Assembly: GCA_010645155.1 (NCBI GenBank)
Contig: CM021318.1
Span: forward strand, 7,610,789-7,674,788
Direction: 5' to 3'
DNA length: 64,000 bases
DNA from: Tigriopus japonicus
Lineage: Eukaryota; Arthropoda; Copepoda; Harpacticoida; Harpacticidae
Shown: one piece after another, positions 11,833-26,800 of the stretch
How positions within the stretch are numbered: position 1 is the first letter of the stretch
Layout of the letters: every line of letters begins with the position of its first letter
The notes under the pieces: generated by a model
Database searches by the model: none
The model's input: only the letters and a program-made list of their open reading frames with translations
Told to the model about the DNA's origin: nothing
Made by a program: the position numbers and the translations under genes

Positions 11833-14800
11833 ATGGCCGGTGATCGAAGTAGAAGTGACACCAATTCAAGCGATAGCACCACGAGCTTCGATATGAGGAA
11901 AGAACAAAAGGAATTGGAGGCTGAAGAGCCTAAGGTAATGGGAGTTATTGACTTATTGCTAGGGACGCCAAAAAGATTTGATTTTTTTCTTATCGATTTT
12001 TGAAGGTTTTGGAAATGAAATATTTTTTAAGCTTTTATGGAAATAATATTGTTAATTTGGAAACTTTCCAGAAGCCACCAATTTCGAAGATTAAGCAAAT
12101 CTGATTAATATTGTTAACATTATTGACATTCCATACGAAAATTCATCCATGCAAATGTTTAAAATGTGTCTTCAACAAAATTTCACCGTCTGGATTTGCT
12201 CGTCAGTGAAAACCAATTGGTAATTGATGTTCTTTTAAGTACAAGACAAAAATAATGTCTCAATATACTACGTAGATCAATGGCCATTGATGGGGAAACT
12301 TTATTCTTTTATGCTGTCTCTATATGCTTTTTGGCCCATTTCCTTAATGTTTTGTCACATTTTCCAAGCAAATATTGCAAAATTTCGGTATTTTTTATTG
12401 AATATGTTTGCCGTTCACACCTAAAGTATATAATACTATAATGTTCACCAAGTCTTGGTGTTCCCAAGTGTCTTTGTCTTTGTTGATGGATTGATGATGT
12501 AATACTTCGTGTTTTGGGGGCATTCCCGCTTTCAGAAACTGCCTTATCCGAAATCGGTGTTTTTCATCGTTGGAAATGAATTCTGCGAGAGGTTTTCATA
12601 CTATGGCATGAAAGGTGAGAATCACAAGAAACTCTAATGGAACATAGTTGTTGAAGATGATGATGATGTGCGTCCATATTGGCTTTATGTTAGCTAACGG
12701 GTGTGACAAGGATTAGTAAAATTAGATGCCCCTTAGCGCTTGTAAGCTCATGTTTATACCGGAAACAAAGCCGGATTCAGGCTTGTTAGCATTGGATTTC
12801 AACTCTCATTCTTGAGAACTGATCTGAGCCACTTAATAAGAATTATTGCTAAAATATTAAACTAAGATTCAATTACCACCAAGCCCAGGAAAAAATATTT
12901 TTATGCAAAAGGAAGGTTAAAGTGGAAGTTCAACGTTGGCTTAGTCCAAGACATGACGGCATTTTGAGTAGATCAATGGTTGAAGTATCGTTTTCAGCGA
13001 GTGATTATTCTTCCAACATGACCGTTTTTGGCATATTCTTTGCCCTCGGTCAATTACTTTCAAATGCTGGAAACATTTGGAAGTCGAGCCAAAAATCGAA
13101 TTCGAGAAACTCAGAGATGCCTCTGATAACAGCGCATACCTCGCACCATCTTTCAAATCTATTTTGCTTCCCACTTTCAACAAGCAAGCCGTACTTCAAT
13201 GTACGTATGTACATGAAGCACTGAATTTCTGGAGTGGGAGGCTAAATATGAGAATGATGATTTCTTGTAAAATTCATTCAATTGCGTTCTTCTGTAAACG
13301 AGACCTGAGGCTAGTTTTTTAGACGCAAAGATCGATCTCCAGATCGGAGAGTACTATAGTACGATCTTGAGATCGATCTTTAACGTCTAAAAAACTAGCC
13401 TCTGGCTTGTTTTCAGTATTTTATTTCTACCTCTTGTACGGATTTTTAACCGATACGAAGGAATGATAGGTGGCAGTAGGCACTAGACTAGGTATTTCAA
13501 ATTTTAGATTAATCGAAGTGCGGAGTGAAAAGTTAAGCCATCTCAAACTATAGTATGGAAAAGAGCATAGAATCAAAGCGTTTACCCTTTTGTGGCAAAA
13601 CAATTACCAGAAAAGGGCTAATTAATTTCTTCTCGGTGGGATTTGCACTGAACTTTGACAGAGCATAACTTTTGACTCCGACGTTCAATTGAGCTGAAAA
13701 TTGAAATACTTATTTTTATCAACATAGGCAAGGTCTCATTTGCAGAAGAACATAATTGAATTGTTCCTGCTGGAGATCATGATTCCTCTCGTAAGCCTTC
13801 CAGTCCAGAGAAATTCAGAGGTTCTTGATACGTACTTCGTACTACAGGTTTTCAGAGCCTAAAAGAGAAATCCATTATTTGAAATGGTTGAGCAAGTGAA
13901 AACAGAAGAAATGAGTTTCTTTGGTTTGAATAGGCGAATTGTTGAAGGCATTAGGAATTGTTTTGGAAGTAGTTGATTCTTTAATATTCGAGTATGGTCC
14001 AATAATATACAATACAATACATACAATATCCAATACAAGCTGCGTTTTTTGAGAGACTTAATCTTCATTTCCACATGCCCCTAACAAATCACCCAATATT
14101 GAGTAGGTGAAAAAATGCATTGAAAAGTAATAAAATCCCCCAAATACATTGAATTTTCAATTCGACATGTTGCGTTTAGTCCACTTTGAATAGCAATATG
14201 ATTCTTCTTTGTTTTTTGCTAAGGTCATCAGACAAAGTGATTGTGCACACTTCGAATGACTTGAGAATGAAAATAACAAACAGCAAATGCCTACGTTCTT
14301 GCCATGTAAGAACATGAGTTGCTCGATGTAGTTAAGAGATTGTATCGTGTGTTGACTAAAAATCATTGAAATTGCCCTTTCGTGAGTTAGTTCGAGTACA
14401 TTAATTGCAAATCCGAACAGGTTTCAAAGCCCTTAAAGTCTTTAAATCGACTTTCATTTTCCACAATATGCCTAAATTTGTTAATTTGATTCTCGTATAC
14501 GGTTTTTATTAACAGTCAAGGGTAAAAATGAGGATGCTGGAAATGAGAACGCCGGATTCTTATTCCTTGAATAAGAAAACGTGCCATAAAGTCTTGAAAT
14601 ATTTAAGTAAGTACAATATGAAATCACATAAAAGTACAATTATTTTGACATGCTATGATAAAACATAGAAGAATGAAGAATTTTTATTTCATGTTGTGAC
14701 ATCAAAAACCTATTTTATTTTCTTGGGGATTTGAGTTTTCATATACCCAGAGCGTTATTTCGCCTTTTGGGGCCAGCCAAAAATGAACCGGTTAAACTCA

Positions 14801-17800
14801 AATAACTCAGCAGCTGAGCAACATATTTTCAAGCAATTTCGATTCAAAAGGTATCTAAATCTGCTCTAAAAGTGTATTTACTAGATTTTCAAAAATCAAT
14901 TTATTTAATAGGTGTTCAGAAATACAGCTTTTATCTAGACCTGACTTGGAGAAACTCAGTAAATCAAAGTTGTTTCCCTTGGTTTCCTGAGTCTGAATCA
15001 CATTTCTTAGTGTTTGGGAATTTCCATGGAAACTTGATATGAATTTTTCAGTACCGTGCGTTTGTATGAGGAGATGTGCACACGTGACAAAATTGCTTCA
15101 AGTTCACCGATTTCAAAGTAATTTCAAACTTCTTAGAGCTCTTCGAACGTCCTTCCAACTTTTTAGACTCGCTTCTCGAGGAATCATTCCAATTAAACTG
15201 GTGTCTCCTTGTCTCAATTTCAGCCATCTTATCGATCTACTTCAAGAGCAAACTTCATTTCTCCGAGGATTCCGCCACCGTTATCTACCACACCTTCTCC
15301 CTCTTCTGCTATTTCACCCCAATCTTTGGGGCCATGATCGCTGACCAACTTCTCGGAAAATTCAAGTAATTATTTCAGAGCTCTTTACTTTGAGGGTAGG
15401 CCTACCAATATTGTATTGGTTAGGTAAGTGAGAGCACATTAGTAAGTGTGCTACGCTACTTCCTCGATATCAGAGGATGTACTGCAAGTTGATTCACTTG
15501 AAACGCTCCGAAACAAACGCCGAAACGTTCATGTGAACATCGAAATGTTCATGTAATCCAGATCATAACTTTAACGATAAACCCCGATCGTGAGACCTGT
15601 TCAGAAAATATGGAGTACTGTTATGGTCGCTCGAAGATCGGTTCAATCGTCATCATTAATTGGGTTTTTGCTGCGTCTGGAACATGAACTGGATCAGAAA
15701 GGTCATAATACTGTACGTGCAGCTCACTCGCTGGATTATTTTCTGGGTCAGGTTGATGACAGATCCACGAATGAGGACTTTAGATGTACAAGTCGGCTCA
15801 TTTTTGTGACTAAAACCATACGCCAAACCTTTGGAAATCATCAACAGAAGTCCGAAGAGATCTCTAGAACAATGATTATGCCTTTAGTTTAGGCAATCAT
15901 ACAAAACAAATCGTTTCCATCTCTTCTGAACTAAAATCCAGAAATAGCTATTTACATCTCCAGAGTTGGAAGATGTGGTTGAGTCTGGGATCAGTTCAGA
16001 TTTGAGGGGAACGACTCAGTCCACTTATGTAGAATGAAGAATGCTGGATTGGCGATATTCTCTCCACGTCGCCGACAAGTACGTAATTTGTGACTAATTT
16101 GAGCGACCAGAAATAGAACCCGCTGAAAAAAAGGCCTGAGGATGAAATGCATCTGAAAAACTGGCTGAGCGCTTTCTTTTCGCATTCCAACACACTTTAT
16201 CATGGTCTTTTTATCTCATGGTGAAAAGGATTGGTCAGGAAGAAACAAGCTTGGATTCGTCAATTTGAACACAGGGTTGATTGGACTTCGTTAAAGAAAC
16301 TTCATTGTCTTGATATATTTTCGAAATGTTCAAAATCACTGTTAAATGAAACTAAGCTCTTAAACTTCAATCGTATGAAAGGTCACCTGGCTTTATTCAC
16401 GTTTTACGTAGAGCGACCTCGAGATTCTTGGATGGACTCAGCCAAAAACTAAGTCGTATCTTGGTTACGACGAAGATGTCAATTGTTCTCTTCATGTCAC
16501 TTGAGTCAAATCTTTCTTGCAAATTTGGAATTCTTGAGTAACAATAAAGTAGGACCAAATATGTTCTCGTGAGTATGAATCTCAACTCTAACTTCACATG
16601 TATTTCATTATGATGAAATTTTAAAAAGCTTTCACCGGGACCTGTCTCATCAACATTTTCGAGCATTTTCTACCAAGAGCATCTTCATCAAAAGTATTCA
16701 TGATCTTTTATTTTACATTTCCATCAGTCATGCTTCATGTTGAAGAGTAGTGCGTATATCTATCTTTAAATATGTATATCATGCTCTATCGTGACTTCAA
16801 AAAGTTCAAGTCAAGCCATACCAGTGTCATCATAGTACTCATTAGTCTGAAATAATATAGTGAAGACGGGTATAACTGCATACTACGTAGAGCTCTAATA
16901 CTACTAATCTTTGGTCGCACGAACGTTGTTTCGATTGGTTCGAACATTTTGCCTTATGAGTCTAAAGATTTAAATACTGTGTATTAGTGAACAATCCATG
17001 TTGGACATGGACTTTTGAAACCGAGTGAGTTCTCACACTTGACGAACACGCTCTAACACCTCATTTCAGAAGGGTCTTTCACAGCACGAGAGTAAAATGA
17101 TCCCTTAGTCAATTAGTCACTGTTTACGTTGTCTCCAATTGCAGAACCATCGTCTACATCTCGGTCATCTATGTGCTTGGACACGTTCTCAAGACCATGG
17201 CAGCTGTGCCCACATTGGGGGTGCCTCCGGTAGAGTTTTCTCTCATTGGATTGGCCTTGATAGCTATTGGAACTGGTGGCATCAAGCCTTGCGTTTCGGC
17301 CTTTGGCGGTGATCAGTTCAAACTACCCGAACAAGAACGCCAATTGCAGACGTTCTTCTCCGTGTTCTACTTTGCGATCAACTCCGGTTCCCTCCTCTCA
17401 ACATTTATGACTCCCATTCTCAGGTAACAAGCCTTCCCGGTTAAAGCAATGGTTTGAGAATCAAAATAAACTAGACAAGGAGTAACCCCCATAACACGGG
17501 GACATGTTCCATTAATTGAAAAACGACCTACTAAGGCAACTCAGAGTTGTAATCAAAGAGTAAGTCTTAGTCAACCAAGCCTAAGGATTTTCCAAAGGTC
17601 AATTGTGATCATAGTAATTTCTGTTTTAGTACTTCTTCCGTATAAGCAGTAAATGCCTAGTAAAAGCAACTCAAAAATAAAGCTCAAGGTATGATATCTT
17701 AATAGGGATGAAAATCTGATTACCCCTTCATGATTGTCCAATGTTTGCTTTTGAAAACGTTTTATTGCTAAAATTTACACAACAAAGGCAAAGGTCAAAC

Positions 17801-20800
17801 GGATGTCGCTGGATCCACTACTTTGAGCTTATTTTTCAATCCTTACTTTCGGATCCATAGTTCAGATCTCTCGATGAAATTGAGCTCATTGGGTGTGAAA
17901 TAGAGCTGTGCATCGGATCCGAAAGGTCCCCAAAATCCAATCCGAACTGGATTTCTGTAATCCGAATCCGACAGCTTCCATTCAATCCGAACGAATCCGA
18001 ATCCGAAAATTTGCTACTCAATCCGAACGAATCCGAATCCGAAAATTTTTGCCCAATCCGAACGAATCCGAATCCGAAAATGTTCTGCCGAATCCGAACG
18101 AATCCGAATCCGAAAATTTGGCGCAAAATCCGAAAAAAATCCGAAAATTTGGCGATAATCCGAAAAAATCCGAAAAATTTTAGCTCAATCAGACATTAAT
18201 CCAAAAATTTTTTGCTCATTCCGATTTAAATCTGATTATTTTATTATTTTGGCCTAAATTGGAAATAACAACACTATTTCAACTAGAAGTGCCCAGAACA
18301 TATTCTTTTCAATATAATATATTTTATTAAAATTTTCACATTTAGCCTTGATTTTTTAAACATTTTGACATTTTCTAGGAATAAATAAGCATTTTCTTGT
18401 TTTTTAGGCAAAATATTTCAGGACATTTAGGGCAAATTAATGAATGCTCTTTGCACAATAGAATTTCCCAAAATGAACCAAATATGTTGAAGTGTTTACA
18501 AAAGGATATTAATTCAAAAAATCACGATCATACCAACAGTCAAATGCAGAAAAAACTGCGTAATTAAATGGGTCAAAAACAATTTTATCTTTAAATCAGT
18601 TTGGTGTCAAGTGGGCTGATATTTACGCACTTAATTGTAATCCAGGGGTGAATACTTGGCAAAATCTTTACTTTATTCATATAGGATGGTTTTGCTATGA
18701 AGACGTTTTGTAACTTTTTGATGCCTTTTTTACTACAAAACCTTTCTATGATTCTCTTAATATGGAATTCTTTGATCTGCAAATGCTATTATTTAATTGG
18801 TAAAATCTGAAACATTAAAATACCTTGTGGAGTCATTAAAAACTTCAGAGTTGAAGGCAGGAGATTGACTGCATTTAAATCATCAAACAAAAAAGGTCTC
18901 ACAATGAAAATATTGTGAATTGAAATAAAACAGTAAAATGAAAACTTCGGATTGGTTTCGGATTATGTCGGATCCGAAAAATATTTCGCAAATCCGAATC
19001 CGAATCCGAATCCGACTGCTTTTGGCGAATCCGAACGAATCCGAATCCGAAAATTCCCGCTAAAATCCGAACGAATCCGAATCCGAAAATTCTTGCGTCA
19101 ATCCGAACGAATCCGAATCCGATCGGATTCGGATCCGATCGGATCCGACTTTTCGGATCCGATGCACAGCTCTAGTGTGAAAGTGTACTCTGGTGGCAAA
19201 GTATTTATTAATATCTGATCAAATACGTGCAGCTTGCCTCAATTAAGCCACTGAAAACAAGGTGTTTTTTTTCTCCTTACATTCAATGCGCATAGTTTAC
19301 TGCGTATCATTAAACCAGCATACGAAGGTTTTATTTTTCGGACTACCCAGGCCTTTGTGTCTGTTCCTGTTTGACCTTGGTTCGGTCCTCACGTAAATAA
19401 AGGTCAATTGTTTCCTCAAAGACCGCTGTGTCTTTGGACTCTCTCTTCAGAGTGTTCTTTTTCCTAGAACCAAGAAGACCTTAGGAATTGATGCCCAAAT
19501 TAATGTTCGATCAGCAACAGGGATGAAAAAACGACGGTATTGAAGAAATTCAATTTTTGAGAGCCAGAAGTTTATTGTGTATAATAGTTTGATCCATCTA
19601 TCTTGAAGAACAACCTTATAAAGACGTACAGTACACTCATATTTGTCTCACAAGTACCCTTAATGAGATAGTACGCGCACATTCAATTTCTTCAAGTGGT
19701 AAAAGAGAATTGCTCTATTAAGCCCCTTATCGGCGACACCAAAAAACAAACATTATCTTGCATATTAAACGTGGTTCCGTGTAAAAGGTTCTACTAAAAA
19801 AAAAAGATCAACAACCATAAGATCACCTCTATGATGTGAAGTAAACACATTGCGTGGTAGAGCTTTTTGTTCAAATTTCATGCAGTTTTTTTAGGCGGTT
19901 GTTGTCAAAAAAAAATTATGATCATAATTTGGACCCCCAAAGTGTGGGCAAAAAGTACCCCAGCCGTTGAGTTGTCCTTGGAATATCATTTGGAATGTTG
20001 TTCAATTCTCATTCCTGCAGAGTCATTAATTTTTTCTTCTTTTCCGTCTGTTAGAGAGGATGTGGGCTGTTTTGGAGATGAAACCTGTTATTCGCTGGCC
20101 TTTGGCATTCCGGCCTTATTGATGTTCGTGGCCACGGTGATTCTTATCATTGGTCGACCCATGTATGTGATGAAGCCTCCTCAAGGGAACATTGTTACCA
20201 AAGTGGTGGGCAGTATTGTGGTAAGATGACACCTTCAGTGATCGACACAACTTAAGTATAGTACCGTTCTGGAAGTAGACCAAAGCGAGAATGTGGAAGC
20301 GGCAATGTGGAACACCCTTAGCCAGCTAAAAATACCACCTAATCACTCATCAAGTCTGATGAAAGGTCGTCTAAATATACTTTCTCGTTGCATGTCAGAA
20401 CTTGACTTATGTCATTCGTTAGATGGAATCTAAAATAGGACAACATAACAAAAATAGCGAGAGCACGTTCGGTCTTGAACCGCAATTGCGCCACTTACGA
20501 GCTAACTTGTCTTGGCGGTCTTGATTCCAGTGTGCCCTGAAGAACAAGATGCGATCCAACGAGAATCGGGACCACTGGATGGATCATGCTCGTGAAAAAT
20601 ATGGCCGTGACTTTGTGGAAGATGTCAAGGATTTTCTTAAGGTCATTTTCATGTACCTTCCATTGCCGGTGTTCTGGGCTCTCTTTGACCAACAAGTAAG
20701 TCAGAAAATCTGCTCCTCTGTACAAGGAAAGGTCCGACAATTTGACCTTTGGTGGTGTTATCTTCTAGGGATCGCGATGGACCTTTCAAGCTACCCGAAT

Positions 20801-23800
20801 GAATGGAGACCTCGGGTTCTTCATCATCAAGCCTGACCAAATGCAACTGATCAATCCGGCTTTGATTCTAATCCTGATCCCCACTTTTGAATCCATCATC
20901 TATCCATTCTTTGCCAAGTAAGTGGGCGCGATGAAGGCTCTGAGAGGCATCCTATTTTGGGATGCCTTCATTGCCAAGGAACTGAAAAAGGACATTTTTG
21001 GATGGGAAGGAGGAGGATTGAGTAACAGAGAATTATCCTGATTTTGAGTCCTTTGATGTAAGTTAAGGAAAACGAGCCAAGAATCTGAGATGTATTCCAA
21101 TCCGAGAGAACGAAATTCGGTCGTTTGTTCTTGAGGATTGAATCGTATCTGAAGCAAAGTGGAATCTGTGGTTTTTTTAAAGTTTAGTCAGCAGGACCAT
21201 GCAACCACGGATTAAGCCATTTACGCAATAAAACTAGTGCATGTATTTTAACGTTTCATTTTTCTCACAGAAAGTTCGTGTCAATTAAATACACCCGTCA
21301 GGAGAACCCCTTAGTTTTATTTCCATCCAACAAAAAAGCTTGAAAACATTTGCGCAACATACACATTTCCCTAAATATAGTCGTACATTCTCATGCAGTT
21401 TGTAATTTCGTGTTATCAAAGAAACTTCAAATTGAGACATTTACAGTCTTGTCTTGTTTTCGTTATAACATGACAAGGCGCATTTTTGTATTCTTTAGAA
21501 AACATCCACTATGTTTATGTCACTTTAAAGGAGGGAGTGAAGGAGAGCTTGTTAGTTTCCGATTGGAAATCTTTCCAAATTGCTTCTCAGAAAGTAATGC
21601 ACCCGCTCGTGATGCGTTTAGGCCAGTCTGCATTGTTATTTTTGTTTTTACTCCAAGCCTGTCTTATGATCTGCATCGTAACACTGGCTCAGCCTCAAAA
21701 CAACCTTCTTCATTGCAGAGTATTGATACAATGAGGGTTGTATTTAATGTTCATTCGAACCATGAGCCCTTAAAACCACCCACTGTACACTTCACAACAA
21801 TATACACCTTGATGCAGTGACAGAAAACTCTCTTAGTGTTCGGTAGCTTTGTATGTTGAAACAACGTTATATTGAAGCACTTGAAAAAATTGCAGTGATC
21901 GCGTAAAGGGAATTGTTTTAAAACTTTTTACTCACAATAGTTCCATCAATGTTAAGCCCAAGATGACTATACAGCAGACACCATAGTTGGCTAATGGCAA
22001 ACTAACCCCTAAAAATGAATTGTCTTTCAAATTCAATGCAAAGGTAATATTGTGAAGCTTAAACGTACTGGGATTTGTTCATAGATTTTGTTAGATTTCT
22101 TTAAACAGGCCATGAAATCTATCCGTCTTGAATAGAATTCAAGAAATAAATTCACGAATGGTATGCCTGTCACTCCTTTTATTAAAAAAAATGCACAATT
22201 CATTTGTTCATCGTCCTCTTTATTGAGCTACTTTTCCTCGTGCTTGAAAAATTAGTTTTGATTAGTTGATGACGAGGGTATCACCTGCTTGGAACAAGAA
22301 AGTACTTGTTCCTACTTGTTCCTACCATGGGAGGAAATTCTATTGTACTCTTACATTCTCCAGGATTGGAATAAGAATCACTAGATGATAATCTTCTTTT
22401 CTCTGAACACGCTTTCTCTGACAATCTGAAACAATTTACAAAATGTACTTTGTCTCCCACCCATGTTTTAGGTTGTTCCAACATCAAAGGCAACCTTGAA
22501 CCAAACCATATGCCTCAATTGTTTCAGGTTCAATTTCTTGGTGAAACCTCTGCAACGGATCGCAGTGGGAGGTCTCCTAACCGCATTGGCCTTTGTCATC
22601 TCCGGTCTCTTGGAACTCAGTCTGATGGTAAGAAGCAGGCAGAGTTCTAGCCACCACACCACAACTCATTAACCCGCCTACAACTTGAATCACTCTCTGT
22701 CCATGACATGGTGGCATTTCAAAATGACCTTAAACTGGAGGATGAAAACTACTTACCTCCTTTAGGTTTCGACCTTTCAAGGCTGGGAGAGGTTTTTTTG
22801 GAAAAGGGTTTACAACCCACGACTAAATCAGCGTTTCTTATTCTGCGCTCGCATATTTTCACCGATGTATGTACGCTTGTATTTCAGTGAAAACATTCAT
22901 TTTTTTTAAAGACATAAGCAGTATTGATGTAACGTGTTTCCAACTTCTGAGGCTCAATGGTTCCAAGCATTTTTGTATTGAGAATCTTCATGTCCCAGTT
23001 TTGGAGCAAGTCTGTCGCCAAATTGTGAGAGAGGATCTATATTTAGCGTAGTGATGTCACCCATTCCCAAACATGAATATCGATGCGGAGCAGCAGGCTT
23101 CCTTCTTGAGCTATTTTTGGAAGGATCCATAAAAAGAACTCTTTGAACTTGATTCTTTTGTCGCCATTACGGTTTCCCAAGAGCAAAGGAAAATAATCCT
23201 TGCGAAATTTTCTGAACGCTTGCACTTACTGTAGGATCAAATCAGCTTTCGATAAAAAATCTGGCCAATTATTCGCCCTCGGATTCCTGTTTGCTAAAGT
23301 CTCCAGAACCCCAAAAGAGACGAACTCTCTAATAAATGGAGTTATAACTAAAAAAAAGTAGATAAGACTTTTGGTAAAAAAGGTCTGAGGTGATATTTTG
23401 CCGAAAATTTTATGGTTTTGTCTGAGCCCTTTTTCAACAGGCACTTTCAGATTCTCTTCGGTTACCATTCCGATCATTAATCATCAAACAAAAATATTCA
23501 AAAACCTCGAAGATCAAAAAAAGTTAAGCGAAACGTTAGTAGGAGCAAAGTTTCCAAATAAAACGCCCTCACTTTTAATGCTCGATAAACAATGATAGGT
23601 TTTGACACTTATGGGAATATTAAGGAAGGAGCTCAAACCCTAAAAGTTAATTTCTGGAAAAAGATCTGCACTGACAAGCCCTCTTTTGTCGAGAGTCTAT
23701 GAACGTACATTTCATACCAGTCTTGTCTCAAGTTGTTGTTCATAATCTAACAGTTTCTGTGTGTCTATTTCTCGTAGCAAACGTATGATCGAATTCCAAT

Positions 23801-26800
23801 TGTCGGCGAGTCTCACGTTCATTTAATGAACAGTTTGGCCTGTCCTTTGGAAGTCCGATTGAATAACGCCGAATTGACTTTCAACGCCGAGATCGGTCTT
23901 CGAGAAAACCACGTTTTCTTCGACGTTCCACCCGGTGTTTACGAAATGCTTGTGCGTGTTGAATCGAATTGTGCCGATGTGACCACGTACGAATCCAAAT
24001 TCGAAGTCACCACTGAAGACCGAAAAGTGTCTGGAGTGGTCATTCGGGCTAATGAGAACAAGAGCATGGAATTGGTCGACTTGGTTGGCGAGGAGAGCCC
24101 GAAAAAGGCTGAAGGAGGAGCCACTAAGATACGGTAATTAGACTCCAGTAATTAGTTTGTTTTGAGGACAGTAGCACCAAAAACTGCGTCTTTCACTTTG
24201 GACAATATTTCTCTGGAAAGTGGGTTCTTTTCCGGGTTTCATGTCGCACTTCAAAGCTCATCCAAAGTATTCCTGGCCTTCTTGAAGTAGTAGCCTTTAA
24301 TCTGTTTTCCCCCGTATTGCTAATTTGGGTACTTTCCGTTTGATACAAATCCATCCTCGAGGTCATGTTTTGATCTGTTCCAATTGTACTGCACATATGT
24401 AGGGCTGTTTTCGACTTGGGAGGCAATCACAATGGCAATCACAGTTTGATCCTGAAATACGGACCCGAGGTGGAGGACGTGAAAGTTATCTCATCCAGCC
24501 AAGTGTCCACCGAAGGCCAAATCGTGGAGAGTGATTACATCCATACCAAGCCTGGCATTTACAGGTAAGACCACGTTGCGTGCCTAATTCATTGGATGAA
24601 CAATTAATTAGCTTAATGTGATTCGTATGTTCCACCTACCTAAAATCGAACGTCAGAAAACTCTCTATGCATCTAGGTTTCAAATGACAAGCACTTCAAT
24701 CTGCTCGAAATATCGAATCAGAACATATCTTAAGTCAATCTGATGACAAACATTGTTCTTTATAGAGTTTTTTATGGCCTTCAAGAGATCGGTGAAATGG
24801 CAATTCGTCAAGGTGGCGTCCACACCGTTTTGGTTTCTGGCAACACTAAACTGGGATTTGAGCCCGTATTCTCGGACTTCCTTCTGACTCCTGAGAACTC
24901 GGTTCACATGCTTTGGTTGATCCCACAGTATTTTGTGATTACCACCGGCGAAATCATGTTCTCCGTGACTGGACTAGAATTCTCGTACTCTCAGGTAAGT
25001 TTGATTATGAAGCAGGGCTCAAATTCCGACAAGAAAACGTGGCAGAGTGGTTGTGGAAACAAAATTGGAACTCGCGTATTAATCTGGGTAGATTACACTA
25101 TGAAAAACTTTAGAGACAGATCTGTGGAAGAGGAGACAATCACAATCGTTTCTTTTCCTTGACAAAAGAAAGCTGCCTGATTATGCTTTTGAAATTTTCC
25201 AATTTTTTTATGCTAAGCAAAGCGGTGCCCAGTGTTTATTATGGCTTGTTACAGGTTACATATTGGTCATATTTCGTAAAGTAACATGTCTGATCATTAG
25301 AGCAAGGAAAAAAAGAAGAAGAAAAACAAGAAAACATTTTTAAAAAATTAGAAAAAACCGGCAAAAAAGTAAAGACAAAGTTGGCAAATCTGCCGTCTTT
25401 TGTTTGGTCAATGACGTCTACGCTACAAAATCCATGGAAAACTGCACTGTGTTGCAGTGAGTACCCTGCATTTTAATGATGGAACAGTTTAGATAATTAT
25501 AATTATATCAAAGTCCACTCTTATTTAAATGGTAGCACACAGATGAATATTAATATTAGTTTTGGAACTCCATTGTAAGGCTGAGGTACTATTATATACC
25601 TAAATCTGATAAAAGGTCATTCAGTAACTAGAAAATGTTTGTATGGTTTGATTTAACATCAATAAAATCAGAGGTGAAATAGATTAAATATCGAAAGACT
25701 TGTTGCATACTTTTCTCAAAAAATGCAGTGAGAGACAAATATGGCTAAAAAGTAAAAAAAAAGATTTTTGATGGAAAATGTTAAATCTACCACAGAGGGC
25801 AAAAAAGGTAAAAAAAATCTACTTTTTAACTTTTTCCTTGCTCTACCGATCATTGTATTTTTGATTGCAATGGCATATGTATTGGCAGGATTTATTTTGA
25901 TTGGTATGCCCAAGATGTCAAGAATAAAAATCTTAGTTGATCAAATTTTGACCTTTAGCTCAGAAGATCGTTTCTGCCTTTTCCGTAAATTTATATTATA
26001 TTTCTATTCATCCCAAGAACATTAGCTTCGAAAGAATTTTGATGTGCGGTTTGTCTCTTTATATTTTCAATGGGTTGGGTTTGTCATTTTCTTGAGCTTA
26101 TACGTCAAAAATGGGAAAAGGGTCTTTTACGAGTAAATAGAGATGCGTGAGGGGATAAGCTTGAGTGGGTTGTTGGTGAAAACCAATATCGATCCATCAA
26201 GTTATTCTCGATCAAAGGCTCATACTGTGAACGTCCAAGATGAACTAACCGAAAGTTTATTCTTATCGATCTCTAAAAGAGGTAAAGTGTATCTTCTCGG
26301 AGAAATCTTGAAGGTTTCTCATGCCATTTGACTTTTGGTTCCCTTAGAAACCGTCGAAAGAAAACTAGGACACAAATAAAGCCAACAATACATCAACTGC
26401 TATTGTATTAGGGGATCAATGTCTTTGACAATACTTGCAGGCTCCCGAGTCCATGAAATCTGTTTTACAAGCAGCCTGGTTGTTGACGGTGGCATTTGGA
26501 AATCTCATCGTAATTGGCGTGGCCGAATCTCGGGCTTTCAGCGAGCAGGTAAGACATGGACATTACCAATCCCCAAAAATAGAGCTGTCTTTCCCCTTGT
26601 CCACATTCTCCATCACATTTAAACGATGAATTTGTCTGTGAAGAGAGGTTTTTAAGCAACCATAACTAGCACTTGGTTCATTTTTTTATTTCTTTTCCGG
26701 TAGTATCAAGTTTCCTCTTTAGATTGATTGAAGAGGCTCATTCATTCCTGAAACGAGGGGCAAAAGTATCTAAATTTTCTTTCCTCTGAAGACCGTAGTT

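Noticed and set aside
17836..18199. Overlapping open frames on both strands with repeating NPNESESEN or RIRTNPNPK peptides
   Set aside because: They are translations of the hAT subterminal tandem repeat and not genes.
25768..26025. Small membrane-protein-like frame in a transporter intron
   Set aside because: It is AT-rich, its hydrophobicity is explained by T-rich codons, and it has no splice or conservation evidence.
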